Shown: one piece after another, positions 17,242 to 24,510 of the stretch | How positions within the stretch are numbered: position 1 is the first letter of the stretch | How the letters are laid out: every line of letters starts with the position of its first letter | Assembly (NCBI RefSeq): GCF_002964845.1 | Contig: NZ_KZ672963.1 | Span: 12,772 to 50,582 of the forward strand | Reading direction: 5' to 3' | Source: Thermus tenuipuniceus | GTDB lineage: Bacteria; Deinococcota; Deinococci; Deinococcales; Thermaceae | DNA: 37,811 bases | Notes under the pieces: generated by a model | What the model was told of the DNA's origin: nothing | The model's input: the letters and a program-made list of their open reading frames with translations, nothing else | Databases searched by the model: none | Translations under genes and position numbers: made by a program

Positions 17242-17255
17242 GTATACTTATATAC
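17242..17255 (+). promoter_or_regulatory. -10 element inside a small palindrome upstream of the TRAP binding protein
   Basis: TATACT (17243-17248) is embedded in GTATA-CTTA-TATAC, a perfect 5-base inverted repeat. Transcription would start near 17255, and AAGGAGGAAG (17261-17270) precedes the ATG at 17273. No convincing -35 is seen, so an activator or an operator function of the palindrome is possible. Confidence 0.45.
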
Positions 17256-17272
17256 GCGAAAAGGAGGAAGGC

Positions 17273-18349
17273 ATGAGGCGGAGGCAGTTTCTCAAAGGGG
17301 TGGGGGTGGGTCTAGCGGCAAGCCTTTCCTACAGGGCCTTTGCCCAGGCCGCCCCGCAGGTGCGCTGGCGGCTGGTGTCCAGCTATCCCAGGAGCCTGGA
17401 TACCCTCTATGGCGGTGCCGAGGATTTGGCCAAGCGGGTAGCGGAACTCACCGGCGACCGCTTCCAGATCCGGGTTTACCAGGCGGGGGAGATCGTTCCC
17501 GGGGGCCAGGTGCTGGATGCGGTCCAGCAGGGAACCGTGGAGGCAGGCCACACCTATGGCCCCTTCTACGTGGGCAAGAACCCCACCCTGGCCTTTGACG
17601 GGGGCGTGCCCTTTGGCATGACCTACCGGCAGCACAACGCCTGGATGCGGTATGGCGGCGGTTTGGACCTCCTGCGCGCGGTCTATGCCGACTTCGGGGT
17701 GATCCAGTTCCCTGGGGGAAACACCGGGGCCCAGATGGGAGGATGGTTCCGCAAGGAGATCAAGAGTGTGGCGGACCTTAAGGGCCTGCGGATGCGCATC
17801 CCTGGCCTTGGGGGACTGGTGATGGGGCGGCTTGGGGTGGTGCCCCAGACCCTGGCCGCTGGGGATATCTACCCGGCCCTGGAGCGGGGTACCATCGACG
17901 CCACTGAGTTCTCCGGCCCCTACGACGACGAGAAGCTGGGCTTTTACAAGGTGGCCCGCTACTACTACTACCCCTCCTTCTGGGAACCCAGCGCCCAGCT
18001 TTCCTTCCTGGTTTCGCAAAGGGAGTGGCAGAGGCTTCCCAAGGAATTCCAGGAGGCCTTCCAGGTGGCGGCGGCGGAGGTCAACCTCACCATGATGGCC
18101 AAGTACGATGCCCAGAACCCTCCGGCCCTGAACCGCCTTCTCAAGGCGGGGGTGCGCCTGCGCCGCTGGCCGGGGGAGATCATGAAGAAGGCCCTCGAGG
18201 AAGCCCGGGCCCTGTACGAGGAACAGGCGGCCAAGGACGCCACCTACCGCAAGGTGTATTCCGCTTACTGGGCCTTCCGCAACGAACAGTACCGCTGGTT
18301 CTCCGTGGCCGAGCTGGGCTATGAAAGCTTCGCCTTCCCCACCGCTTGA
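17273..18349 (+). CDS. TRAP transporter substrate-binding protein, DctP/TakP type, Tat-exported
   Basis: A 358-residue periplasmic binding protein of the TRAP family. It starts with a twin-arginine signal (RRRQFLKGVGVGLAASLSY, likely cleavage after AFAQA), fitting export of a folded, possibly metal-bound protein. Mature features are WRLVSSYPRSLDTLYGG, the Arg-bearing strand LKGLRMRIPGLGGLVMGRLG that binds substrate carboxylate in this family, and ALERGTIDATEFSGPYDDEKLGF. It resembles the alpha-keto acid/lactate-type members rather than DctP for dicarboxylates. AAGGAGG precedes the chosen ATG; an upstream ATG lies within the promoter. No membrane subunits (DctQ/DctM) are in the window, so it is an orphan here. 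It follows a two-component pair by 71 bases and converges with the formate dehydrogenase genes. Confidence 0.92.
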   Translation: MRRRQFLKGVGVGLAASLSYRAFAQAAPQVRWRLVSSYPRSLDTLYGGAEDLAKRVAELTGDRFQIRVYQAGEIVPGGQVLDAVQQGTVEAGHTYGPFYVGKNPTLAFDGGVPFGMTYRQHNAWMRYGGGLDLLRAVYADFGVIQFPGGNTGAQMGGWFRKEIKSVADLKGLRMRIPGLGGLVMGRLGVVPQTLAAGDIYPALERGTIDATEFSGPYDDEKLGFYKVARYYYYPSFWEPSAQLSFLVSQREWQRLPKEFQEAFQVAAAEVNLTMMAKYDAQNPPALNRLLKAGVRLRRWPGEIMKKALEEARALYEEQAAKDATYRKVYSAYWAFRNEQYRWFSVAELGYESFAFPTA

Positions 18350-18368
18350 GGAAACGTGGGGAAGGTTC

Positions 18369-20408
18369 TCAATCCAGCTTTTCCAGGCGCACCGCCGCCA
18401 CCTTGTACTCGGGGATGCGGCTGAAGGGATCCAGAGCGTCCAGGGTGAGGCGGTTGGCGGGGGCTTCGGCGAAGTGGAAGGGAGCGTAGACCACTCCTTC
18501 GGGGGTGCGGTCCGTGACCCAGGCCCGGGCCCGGATCCGGCCTCGGCGGCTTACCACCTGGATGACCTCCCCATCCCCTATACCCAGTTTCTGGGCGTCC
18601 TTGGGGTTCACCTCCACCTTGAGTTCGGGGTAGGCTTCCTTGAGCTGGCTGTTCCTGCTTAGGGTGCCCCCGTGCCAGTGGAAGAGGACCCGGCCGGTGG
18701 AAAGGGTAAAGGGGTACTCCTCCGAAGGGGTTTCCGCCGGAGGGGTGAAGTGCACGGGGAAGAAGCGGGCCTTCCCCGAGGGGGTGTTGAAGCGCTCTCG
18801 GAAAAGCACCGCCTCGCCGGGATGGTCCTCCTGGGGGCAGGGCCAGCGAACGCCCTCGCTTTCCAGCCGGCGGTAAGTGACCCCGCCCATTATCTCCGGA
18901 ATGGCCCTGCGGACCTCCTCCCAGATGGCCTCGGGGCCGGGGTAGAGGGTCCATGGACGGCCCAAGGCCTGGGCCAGGCGCTTGCCCAGCTCCTGGACGA
19001 TCCACCAATCGGGCCGGGCCTCCCCTGGGGGGTCCAGCAACTTCCGGATCCTCTGGACCCTGCGGTCGGTGTTGGTGAAGGTGCCGTCTTTTTCCAGGAA
19101 GCTGGCCGCCGGCAGGACCACGTGGGCAAAGGGAGTGGTCTCGTTTTCCAGGATGTCCTGCACCACAAGGAAGGGGAGGGCCTCCAGCTTGGCCTTCAGG
19201 TGGTCTTGATGGGGCTCGCTGGTCACAGGGTCCTCCCCGATGAGGTAGATGGCCTCCACCTCGGGGATTCTCTCGAAGACCTCGGTCATGCGTAGGCCCG
19301 GCTCGGGGTTCAACTCCACCCCCCAGAGGGCCTCAAAGCGTTTCCTTGCTGCTTGGTCCGACACCTTCAGGTACCCGGGGAGGACATCGGGCAGCGCTCC
19401 CATGTCCCCTGCCCCCTGCACGTTGTTCTGTCCCCTTAAGGGGTTCAGGCCCGCCCCCTCCTTCCCCACATTGCCCGTGAGAAGGGCCAGGTTCACCAGG
19501 GCCTGGGCGGTGGCAGTCCCTTTGGTGTGCTGGGTGACTCCCATGGCCCAGTAGGCCCCGGCCCGTTCCGTGGTGGCGTAGAGCCGGGCGGCTAGGGCGA
19601 TTTTCTCCTTTTCCACAGAGGTGATGCGCTCGGCTTCCTCCAGGGTGTAGGGTAGCAAGGAGGCTTGCCACTCGGCGAAGCCCTCGGTGCGCTCCTCCAC
19701 GTACCCTTGGTCCCAGAGCCCCTCCTCGAGGATATAGCGGGCCATGGCGTTCAGGAGGAAAAGATCGGTGCCCGGGCGTATCCGTAGCCACAGGGTGGCG
19801 GCCTCGGCCATGCCGGTGTAACGGGGGTCTACCACGATCATTTGGGCCCCTTGGCGGACCCTTTTTTTGATCATGGCGGCGATGACCGGGTGGGTTTCCG
19901 TGGTGTTGGAGCCCACCACCAGGAAGAGATCGGTTTTCCAGATGTCCTCTATGGGATTGGTCATGCTGGCCCCGCCCAGGGAACGGGAAAGGGCCACGGT
20001 GGAGGAGGAGTGGCAAAGCCTGGAGCAGTGGTCCACGTGGTTGGTAAAGAGGAGGGCGCGGGCCAGTTTCTGCGTAAGATAGACCTCCTCGTTGGTGGTC
20101 TTGGCGGAGGGGAAGACGGCGAGGGCCTCGGGGCCTCGCCTTTTCAGCACGGCGAGAAGCTTGCTTGCCGTATAGTCCAGGGCCTCGTCCCAGCTAACCC
20201 GGCGGAAGGCCTGGCGGCGGTCTTCCCGCACCATGGGGTAGAGGAGGCGCTTTCCCGAGAAGGGAAAGTCCAGGCCAAAGCGGCCTTTCACGCAAAGAGC
20301 CCCGTGGTTAGGGGGGATGTCGGGGGCGAGCACCCGGAGGATGCGGCCCCCTTGGATCTCGGGCTCCACCTGGCAACCCACGCCGCAGTAAGGGCACGTG
20401 GTGCGCAT
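18369..20408 (-). CDS. Formate dehydrogenase molybdopterin (catalytic) subunit, Cys type
   Basis: A 679-residue molybdopterin/tungstopterin bis-guanine-dinucleotide oxidoreductase. The N-terminal [4Fe-4S] site is C5, C8, C12 and C39 with conserved K41. The active-site stretch VDHCSRLCHSS places C132 followed by His133 where formate dehydrogenases have Sec/Cys-His, supporting formate oxidation to CO2. Other family features are TDLFLVVGSNTTETHPV, NPLRGQNNVQGAGDMG, DPVTSEPHQDHL, LPAASFLEKDGTFTNTDRR and TGRVLFHWHGGTLSRNS. It is the last gene of a three-gene operon behind NuoG-N-like and NuoF-like subunits; one base separates it from the previous stop codon. Other CO2/formate or related reductase roles cannot be excluded, but the CH motif and the diaphorase partners favour an NAD-linked formate dehydrogenase. 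Confidence 0.88.
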   Translation of the reverse strand: MRTTCPYCGVGCQVEPEIQGGRILRVLAPDIPPNHGALCVKGRFGLDFPFSGKRLLYPMVREDRRQAFRRVSWDEALDYTASKLLAVLKRRGPEALAVFPSAKTTNEEVYLTQKLARALLFTNHVDHCSRLCHSSSTVALSRSLGGASMTNPIEDIWKTDLFLVVGSNTTETHPVIAAMIKKRVRQGAQMIVVDPRYTGMAEAATLWLRIRPGTDLFLLNAMARYILEEGLWDQGYVEERTEGFAEWQASLLPYTLEEAERITSVEKEKIALAARLYATTERAGAYWAMGVTQHTKGTATAQALVNLALLTGNVGKEGAGLNPLRGQNNVQGAGDMGALPDVLPGYLKVSDQAARKRFEALWGVELNPEPGLRMTEVFERIPEVEAIYLIGEDPVTSEPHQDHLKAKLEALPFLVVQDILENETTPFAHVVLPAASFLEKDGTFTNTDRRVQRIRKLLDPPGEARPDWWIVQELGKRLAQALGRPWTLYPGPEAIWEEVRRAIPEIMGGVTYRRLESEGVRWPCPQEDHPGEAVLFRERFNTPSGKARFFPVHFTPPAETPSEEYPFTLSTGRVLFHWHGGTLSRNSQLKEAYPELKVEVNPKDAQKLGIGDGEVIQVVSRRGRIRARAWVTDRTPEGVVYAPFHFAEAPANRLTLDALDPFSRIPEYKVAAVRLEKLD

Positions 20409-20409
20409 C

Positions 20410-21012
20410 CTACACCTCCATGCTCAAGGGCCTGAGGGCCCCTGTGGGGCAAACCTGGACGCAGTTGCCGCAGAAGACGCAGGGGGTTTCGGGAAGGGGC
20501 CGGTCCAGGGGGGTGGTGGGGTGGGCCATGAGGCCCTTTCCCTCCAGGGTGAGGGCGTACACCCCCATGATCCCGTCCCCGCAGGCATCCACGCAACGGC
20601 GGCAGTTCACGCACTTGGCGTAGTCCCTGAGGAAGAAGGGATTGTCCCGGATGGGCTCCCGCTCCCTTCGGCTCAGGGATACGCTGCCCCAACGTTGGGG
20701 TCGGCCCTGATGGGCCTTCAGGAGCTCTAAAAGGGAGGGGGCCTGGCTCAGGTCCGTGGTCAGGGCTAGCCATTCCAGGAGGGTTCGGCGGAGGATTCGG
20801 AGGTCCTCCGTGTCCGTTCTCACCTCCATGCCCTCCTGAGCCTGGGTGGTGCAGGCGGGAAGGAGGCGGCCATCCACCTCCACCAGGCAGAGGCGGCAAA
20901 GCCCCCGGGTTTCCGCGTGGGGATGGTAGCACAGGTGGGGAGGATCCGTGATCTCCAGGAGGAGGGTTCCCTCCTGGACCTCCGCCTCATGCCCGTTCAC
21001 CTTAAGCCGCAC
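20410..21012 (-). CDS. Formate dehydrogenase iron-sulfur subunit (NuoG-N/HoxU-like)
   Basis: A 200-residue electron-transfer subunit equivalent to the N-terminus of NuoG or of fused FdhA proteins. It has a plant-type [2Fe-2S] domain (C28, C39, C42, C54) and a two-cluster ferredoxin domain (C134/137/140/144 and C178/181/184/188). The His-Cys3 cluster that normally sits between these in NuoG/HoxU/HydA-type proteins is missing: no cysteine occurs from 55 to 133, and that region reads LLEWLALTTDLSQAPSLLEL. It would wire the NuoF-like diaphorase to the catalytic subunit. Its ATG lies inside the 3' end of the NuoF-like gene (11-base overlap) and its stop is one base before the catalytic subunit. 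Confidence 0.88.
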   Translation of the reverse strand: MRLKVNGHEAEVQEGTLLLEITDPPHLCYHPHAETRGLCRLCLVEVDGRLLPACTTQAQEGMEVRTDTEDLRILRRTLLEWLALTTDLSQAPSLLELLKAHQGRPQRWGSVSLSRREREPIRDNPFFLRDYAKCVNCRRCVDACGDGIMGVYALTLEGKGLMAHPTTPLDRPLPETPCVFCGNCVQVCPTGALRPLSMEV

Positions 21013-22474
21013 CTTCCACCTCCAACAGGCTTTGGTAGGCCCAGTAGGCGGACTGGCCCAAGCCGCACAGGCTTCCCTTGAGGGCCTGTCCCAGGTGGTG
21101 AACCAGGTCCCGGTTCCTTTCCCGCCGCCTCACCATCTCCACCTGTACCGCCGTGCCCAAAGGACAGGGGAAGCACTTCCCACAGGACTCCTCCCGGAAA
21201 AACTCGGCCAGGCCCAAAAGGACTTCCCATAGGTCCACCTCCTTTCCGAAGGCCACGATGGCGCCGGCTCCCAAGGGGAGCCTACCCTTGTAGCGCAAAG
21301 GGAAGGCGAAATCGCGGGTAAACACCCCTGCGGCTCCGCCCAGGAGCACGGCCTTCAGCGCCTCTGGCTCGCCTTCAGCTTTCCGTAAGGCGTCTTCCAA
21401 GGATGTTCCCAGGGGAAGCTCGTAAAGCCCCGGTCTGGCCACGTCCCCAGTGATGGAGAAAAGCTTGGGCTCCTTTTCGCGCCAGGTTCCCGGGCCCTCC
21501 CTCAGGATCAGGGGCAGGTTGGCCAGGGTTTCCACGTTTTGCACCAGGGTGGGCCTTCCCCACAGGCCTTTTTCCACGGGAAAAGGGGGCTTTAGGCGGG
21601 GCTCGGCCCTTTTGCCCTCCATGGACTCCAGAAGGGCGGTTTCCTCGCCGCAGATATAAAGGCCTCCACTGCGGAAGACCTCGGTGGGGACGGGGAGGAG
21701 ACCGGCTTCCTGCAGTTCGGCGATGGCCTTTTCCAGGCCCAGCATGGCAGCCTCTAACTCATCCCGCACGTAGAGGAAGACCCGGCTGGCCCCTATGGCC
21801 AAGGCGGCCAGAAGGGTCCCCTCCAGAACCAGGAAGGGATGGTGCTCCAGGAGAAAGCGGTCCTTGAAGTTGCCCGGTTCCGATTCGTCGGCGTTCACCA
21901 CCAGATACCTGGGGGGTTCCCCCCGGGCCACGGCCCGCATCTTGATGTGGGCGGGAAAGGCGGCTCCTCCCCGGCCCAGGAGCCCAGCCTCCTCCACAGC
22001 CCGGAGGATGGCCTCCGGGGCCAGGAGGTTTTTCAGGGCCCTCCGCAAGAACACCAACCCCCCCAACGCCTCATACTGGGCAAGTTCCAGGATGGGTTCG
22101 GGAGGAAGGAGCCGGTTCCCATGCCCTAGGGCGAAGGGAAGGCGAAACTCCTTAAAGGGGATGAGCCGGCCTTCCCATTCCACATAGCGTTTCTCCCCTT
22201 CCACCCGCACGTGGATGGGGGAGAGGGCCTCGAGGCCCAAGGGAGGATGGGTTCCGTCGGCTTCCTCTAGGAGGCGGGCGAATCCCCGGGCCCGGGCCAC
22301 GGGATCGTCCACCAGGAGCCTCCCCTGGGGCAGGCCCCGGTACCTGGGGTAGTAGCGCACCACCCCCCAGGCCTGGGCCAGGGGTACCCCGGCCAGCCGG
22401 GTCGCCTCGGCCACCTTCTCCTCGCTTAGGGGAAGGCGGGCATCCAGGAGGGGGAGGAGGCTTGGCTTTTCCAT
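21002..22474 (-). CDS. NAD-linked formate dehydrogenase diaphorase subunit (NuoF-like with degenerate NuoE N-terminus)
   Basis: A 490-residue protein whose main body is NuoF/HoxF-like: FMN site LLGRGGAAFPAHIKM (around 165-179), NAD region VVNADESEPGNFKDRFLLEHHP, YICGEETALLESMEG, an SLBB-type strand block SITGDVARPGLYELP, and [4Fe-4S] ligands C431, C434, C437 and C470. It reduces NAD+ with electrons from formate. The first about 75 residues (SEEKVAEATRLAGVPLAQAW, then GVVRYYPRY) resemble the helical part and first strand of NuoE, but all four [2Fe-2S] cysteines are absent, so this is a NuoE remnant fused to NuoF. The ATG at 22474 follows AAGGGC. First gene of the formate dehydrogenase operon; galK lies 35 bases upstream on the same strand. 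Confidence 0.88.
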   Translation of the reverse strand: MEKPSLLPLLDARLPLSEEKVAEATRLAGVPLAQAWGVVRYYPRYRGLPQGRLLVDDPVARARGFARLLEEADGTHPPLGLEALSPIHVRVEGEKRYVEWEGRLIPFKEFRLPFALGHGNRLLPPEPILELAQYEALGGLVFLRRALKNLLAPEAILRAVEEAGLLGRGGAAFPAHIKMRAVARGEPPRYLVVNADESEPGNFKDRFLLEHHPFLVLEGTLLAALAIGASRVFLYVRDELEAAMLGLEKAIAELQEAGLLPVPTEVFRSGGLYICGEETALLESMEGKRAEPRLKPPFPVEKGLWGRPTLVQNVETLANLPLILREGPGTWREKEPKLFSITGDVARPGLYELPLGTSLEDALRKAEGEPEALKAVLLGGAAGVFTRDFAFPLRYKGRLPLGAGAIVAFGKEVDLWEVLLGLAEFFREESCGKCFPCPLGTAVQVEMVRRRERNRDLVHHLGQALKGSLCGLGQSAYWAYQSLLEVEGAA

Positions 22475-22509
22475 GCCCTTAGCTTACCTGGCCGAGGGGG
22501 CTGGGCCGG

Positions 22510-23553
22510 TCAAAGGATGCGGAGATGGGGAAAACGGGAGAGGAGGTGGTTTTGAAAACCTTCCATGCGGTCTTCGGGCACCAGGGCCACCACCGCCCCG
22601 CCGAACCCTGCCCCCGTGAGCTTGGCCCCATAGGCCCCGGCCCTCAGGGCTTCCTCCACCAGGGTGTCCAGTTCCGGGAGGCTCACCTCGTAGTCTTGGG
22701 AGAGGGAGCGATGGCTTTGCACCATCAGTTCGCCGAAGGCCCGGGCGTCCCCTCTTCGTAGGGCCTCTACCCCCCTTAGCACCCGGAGGTTCTCTCCCAC
22801 GATGTGCCGCGCCCTTTTGTCCAAGGGGGAGGGAAGGCTCTCCACCAGGCAAAGGTCCCCGATGTCCCTAAGGCTTCGCACCCCAAGCCGCCTGGCTGCC
22901 TCCTCCGCTTCCTTGCGCCTTTCGTTGTACCCGGCGCTGGCCAGGCGCCGCTTTAAGCCCAGGTCTAGGACCGCCACCCGGCTTCTTGGAGGAAGGGGTA
23001 GGTTCTCGTGTTCCAAGGTCCGGGTGTCCAGGAAGAGGGCCTTGCCCACCTCGCCCAGGCTGGCGGCCATCTGGTCCATGATGCCGCAGCGCACCCCCAC
23101 GTACTCCACCTCCGCCTTCTGGCCCAGAAGGGCGATTTCCTTGTCGGAAAGGGGTAGGCGGTAGAGGAGGCGCAGGGCCTTTAGCGCCGCCACCTCGAGG
23201 GCCGCGGAGCTGGAAAGCCCCGCCCCTATGGGTACCCTGCTCCGCACGTAAAAGCGAGCCCCGGGAACCTCGTACCCCGCCTCCCTCAGGGCCCAGACCA
23301 CCCCCAGGAGGTAGTCCAGAAAGTCCCCCTGGGCCGGGCTTTCCAAAGGCCGGGCCCTGAGCTCCTTGAGCTCCTCGCTGTAGGCCTCTACCCGGCCCTC
23401 CCCTTTGGCGGCCTCCACTTGGGTGAAGTAGGGGAGGGGGGTGGGAAGGACGTAGCCCTCCTGATAGTCGGTGTGTTCCCCCAAGAGATTCACCCGCCCC
23501 GGGGCCTGGGCGCTGGCCTCGGGCAGGGTACCGAAGACTTCTTTAAACCCCAT
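22510..23553 (-). CDS. galK: Galactokinase
   Basis: A 347-residue GHMP-family kinase phosphorylating galactose at C1 (Leloir pathway, cytoplasm). Signatures are APGRVNLLGEHTDYQEGYVL at the N-terminus (galactokinase motif), the ATP-binding VPIGAGLSSSAALEVA, VRCGIMDQMAASLG with the catalytic Asp, and the third GHMP motif GAKLTGAGFGGAVVAL. Length fits bacterial GalK. The ATG is 7 bases after the znuA-like stop; GGAGG is immediately upstream with very short spacing, so initiation may be coupled to the upstream gene. No galT, galE or aldose epimerase gene is present nearby, unlike most gal operons. Expression may therefore depend on the metal-controlled promoter of the upstream gene (inference). 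Confidence 0.94.
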   Translation of the reverse strand: MGFKEVFGTLPEASAQAPGRVNLLGEHTDYQEGYVLPTPLPYFTQVEAAKGEGRVEAYSEELKELRARPLESPAQGDFLDYLLGVVWALREAGYEVPGARFYVRSRVPIGAGLSSSAALEVAALKALRLLYRLPLSDKEIALLGQKAEVEYVGVRCGIMDQMAASLGEVGKALFLDTRTLEHENLPLPPRSRVAVLDLGLKRRLASAGYNERRKEAEEAARRLGVRSLRDIGDLCLVESLPSPLDKRARHIVGENLRVLRGVEALRRGDARAFGELMVQSHRSLSQDYEVSLPELDTLVEEALRAGAYGAKLTGAGFGGAVVALVPEDRMEGFQNHLLSRFPHLRIL

Positions 23554-23560
23554 GCCTCCA

Positions 23561-24421
23561 TTATGGGCATAGGGCTTTGAGGTTATGGTCCAGTAGATCC
23601 AGATAGGTGGGCACCCTTCGGTCCAGGGTGTCGGTATAGAGGACGACGATGCGGGCTCCCAGGGCCTCAGCCAGGGCCTTGAGGGCGGTTCCCTGGAACT
23701 GGGGTTCAGCCAGGACCAGCTTTACCCCCTCCCGGCGCGCTCGCTCCAGGAGCGTGAGGAAGGTGCGGCTTCCCGCCTCCTGCACCCCCGAGGCGGTGAG
23801 GCTTCCCACCACCTGGATGCCATAGCGATGGGCAAAGTAGGCGAAGGCATCGTGCTGGGTGACCACCTTGAGGCCCTTTAGGTTGCAGGCTTGGAAGGCC
23901 TTATCCCGCCTTTCCACCTCCGCCTTAAGGCGCTTTAGGTTGGTCTGGTAGAGGGCCTTTCCTTTGGGGTCCAGCTGGGAGAGTTCCTGGGCGATGCGCT
24001 CGGCATAGCGCAGGGCATAGGTGGGGTCGAGCCACAGGTGGGGGTTGCAGGGGCCGTGGGCGTGCCCCTGTTCCTCCGGGCTTTCCTCTTGGTGTTCCTC
24101 CTGGCAGATGAGGCCGGGTTGCCCTTCCGCCAGCTTCACCACCCGGGCGCCTTGGGGGAGAAGGCTTTGCAGCTTGGGCAAGAAGGCCTCGAGGCCCAGG
24201 CCATTGGCGAAGAGAAGGCGGCTTCGGGCTAGGTTTTTGGCGGTACTGGGAGTAGGTTCAAAGGTGTGGGGGTCGGCCCCTGGGGGGACCACGCTTTCCA
24301 CCTTGACCCGGTTCCCCCCCACCTGGGACACCAGGTCGGCCAGAAGGGGGGTGGTGGCCACCACCTGCACCTGGGCCCAGGCAGGGGAAAAGAGGAGGAA
24401 CAGCAGGGCTAACCGTGACAT
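23561..24421 (-). CDS. Zinc/manganese ABC transporter substrate-binding protein (ZnuA/TroA type)
   Basis: A 286-residue cluster 9 metal-binding protein. The start is the ATG at 24421, which begins a clear signal peptide (MSRLALLFLLFSPAWAQ) and lies 6 bases after a -10 element; the longer frame upstream would cross the promoter. Metal ligands are expected at His in GADPHTFEPTPS, His in PHLWLDPTYA, His in TQHDAFAYFAHRYG and the acidic residue in LYTDTLD. Between the first and second lies a short acidic/His loop, EEHQEESPEEQGHAHG, flanked by two cysteines (ICQ and PCN), typical of zinc-type proteins though shorter than in E. coli ZnuA. No permease or ATPase gene is adjacent. galK follows after 7 bases. 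The promoter carries a Fur/Zur-like palindrome. Confidence 0.9.
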   Translation of the reverse strand: MSRLALLFLLFSPAWAQVQVVATTPLLADLVSQVGGNRVKVESVVPPGADPHTFEPTPSTAKNLARSRLLFANGLGLEAFLPKLQSLLPQGARVVKLAEGQPGLICQEEHQEESPEEQGHAHGPCNPHLWLDPTYALRYAERIAQELSQLDPKGKALYQTNLKRLKAEVERRDKAFQACNLKGLKVVTQHDAFAYFAHRYGIQVVGSLTASGVQEAGSRTFLTLLERARREGVKLVLAEPQFQGTALKALAEALGARIVVLYTDTLDRRVPTYLDLLDHNLKALCP

Positions 24422-24425
24422 AAGG

Positions 24426-24456
24426 TAATGATAAACTATTATCGTTATAGCCGCAA
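24426..24456 (-). promoter_or_regulatory. Leaderless promoter with Fur/Zur-like operator for the metal-binding protein gene
   Basis: On the minus strand TTGCGG (24451-24456), a 17-base spacer and TATCAT (24428-24433) end 6 bases before the ATG, a leaderless arrangement. An inverted repeat at 24426-24447, TAACGATAA and TTATCATTA around a 4-base centre (one mismatch between arms), fills the spacer and the -10. Its form is that of Fur-superfamily (Zur/Fur/Mur) boxes, so metal-dependent repression is likely. The regulator itself is not in the window. Confidence 0.7.
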
Positions 24457-24495
24457 GCCCCCTTGGGCCGCCCACTGGCTTATGAAGGGGCACGG

Positions 24496-24501
24496 TATAC
24501 T
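24496..24501 (+). promoter_or_regulatory. -10 element of the aminotransferase gene
   Basis: TATACT ends 9 bases before the ATG at 24511, with a weak GGGGGAA ribosome site between. No good -35 is visible. It would drive the aminotransferase, ATPase and oxidoreductase genes, which are spaced 9 bases apart. Confidence 0.4.
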
Positions 24502-24510
24502 CAGGGGGAA

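Noticed and set aside
19990-20030. Possible selenocysteine in the formate dehydrogenase
   Set aside because: The codon at the active site is a normal Cys codon (C132) in an uninterrupted frame; no in-frame TGA is present.
24422-24493. 24-residue upstream extension of the metal-binding protein
   Set aside because: It crosses the promoter and operator, and the signal peptide begins at the internal ATG at 24421.
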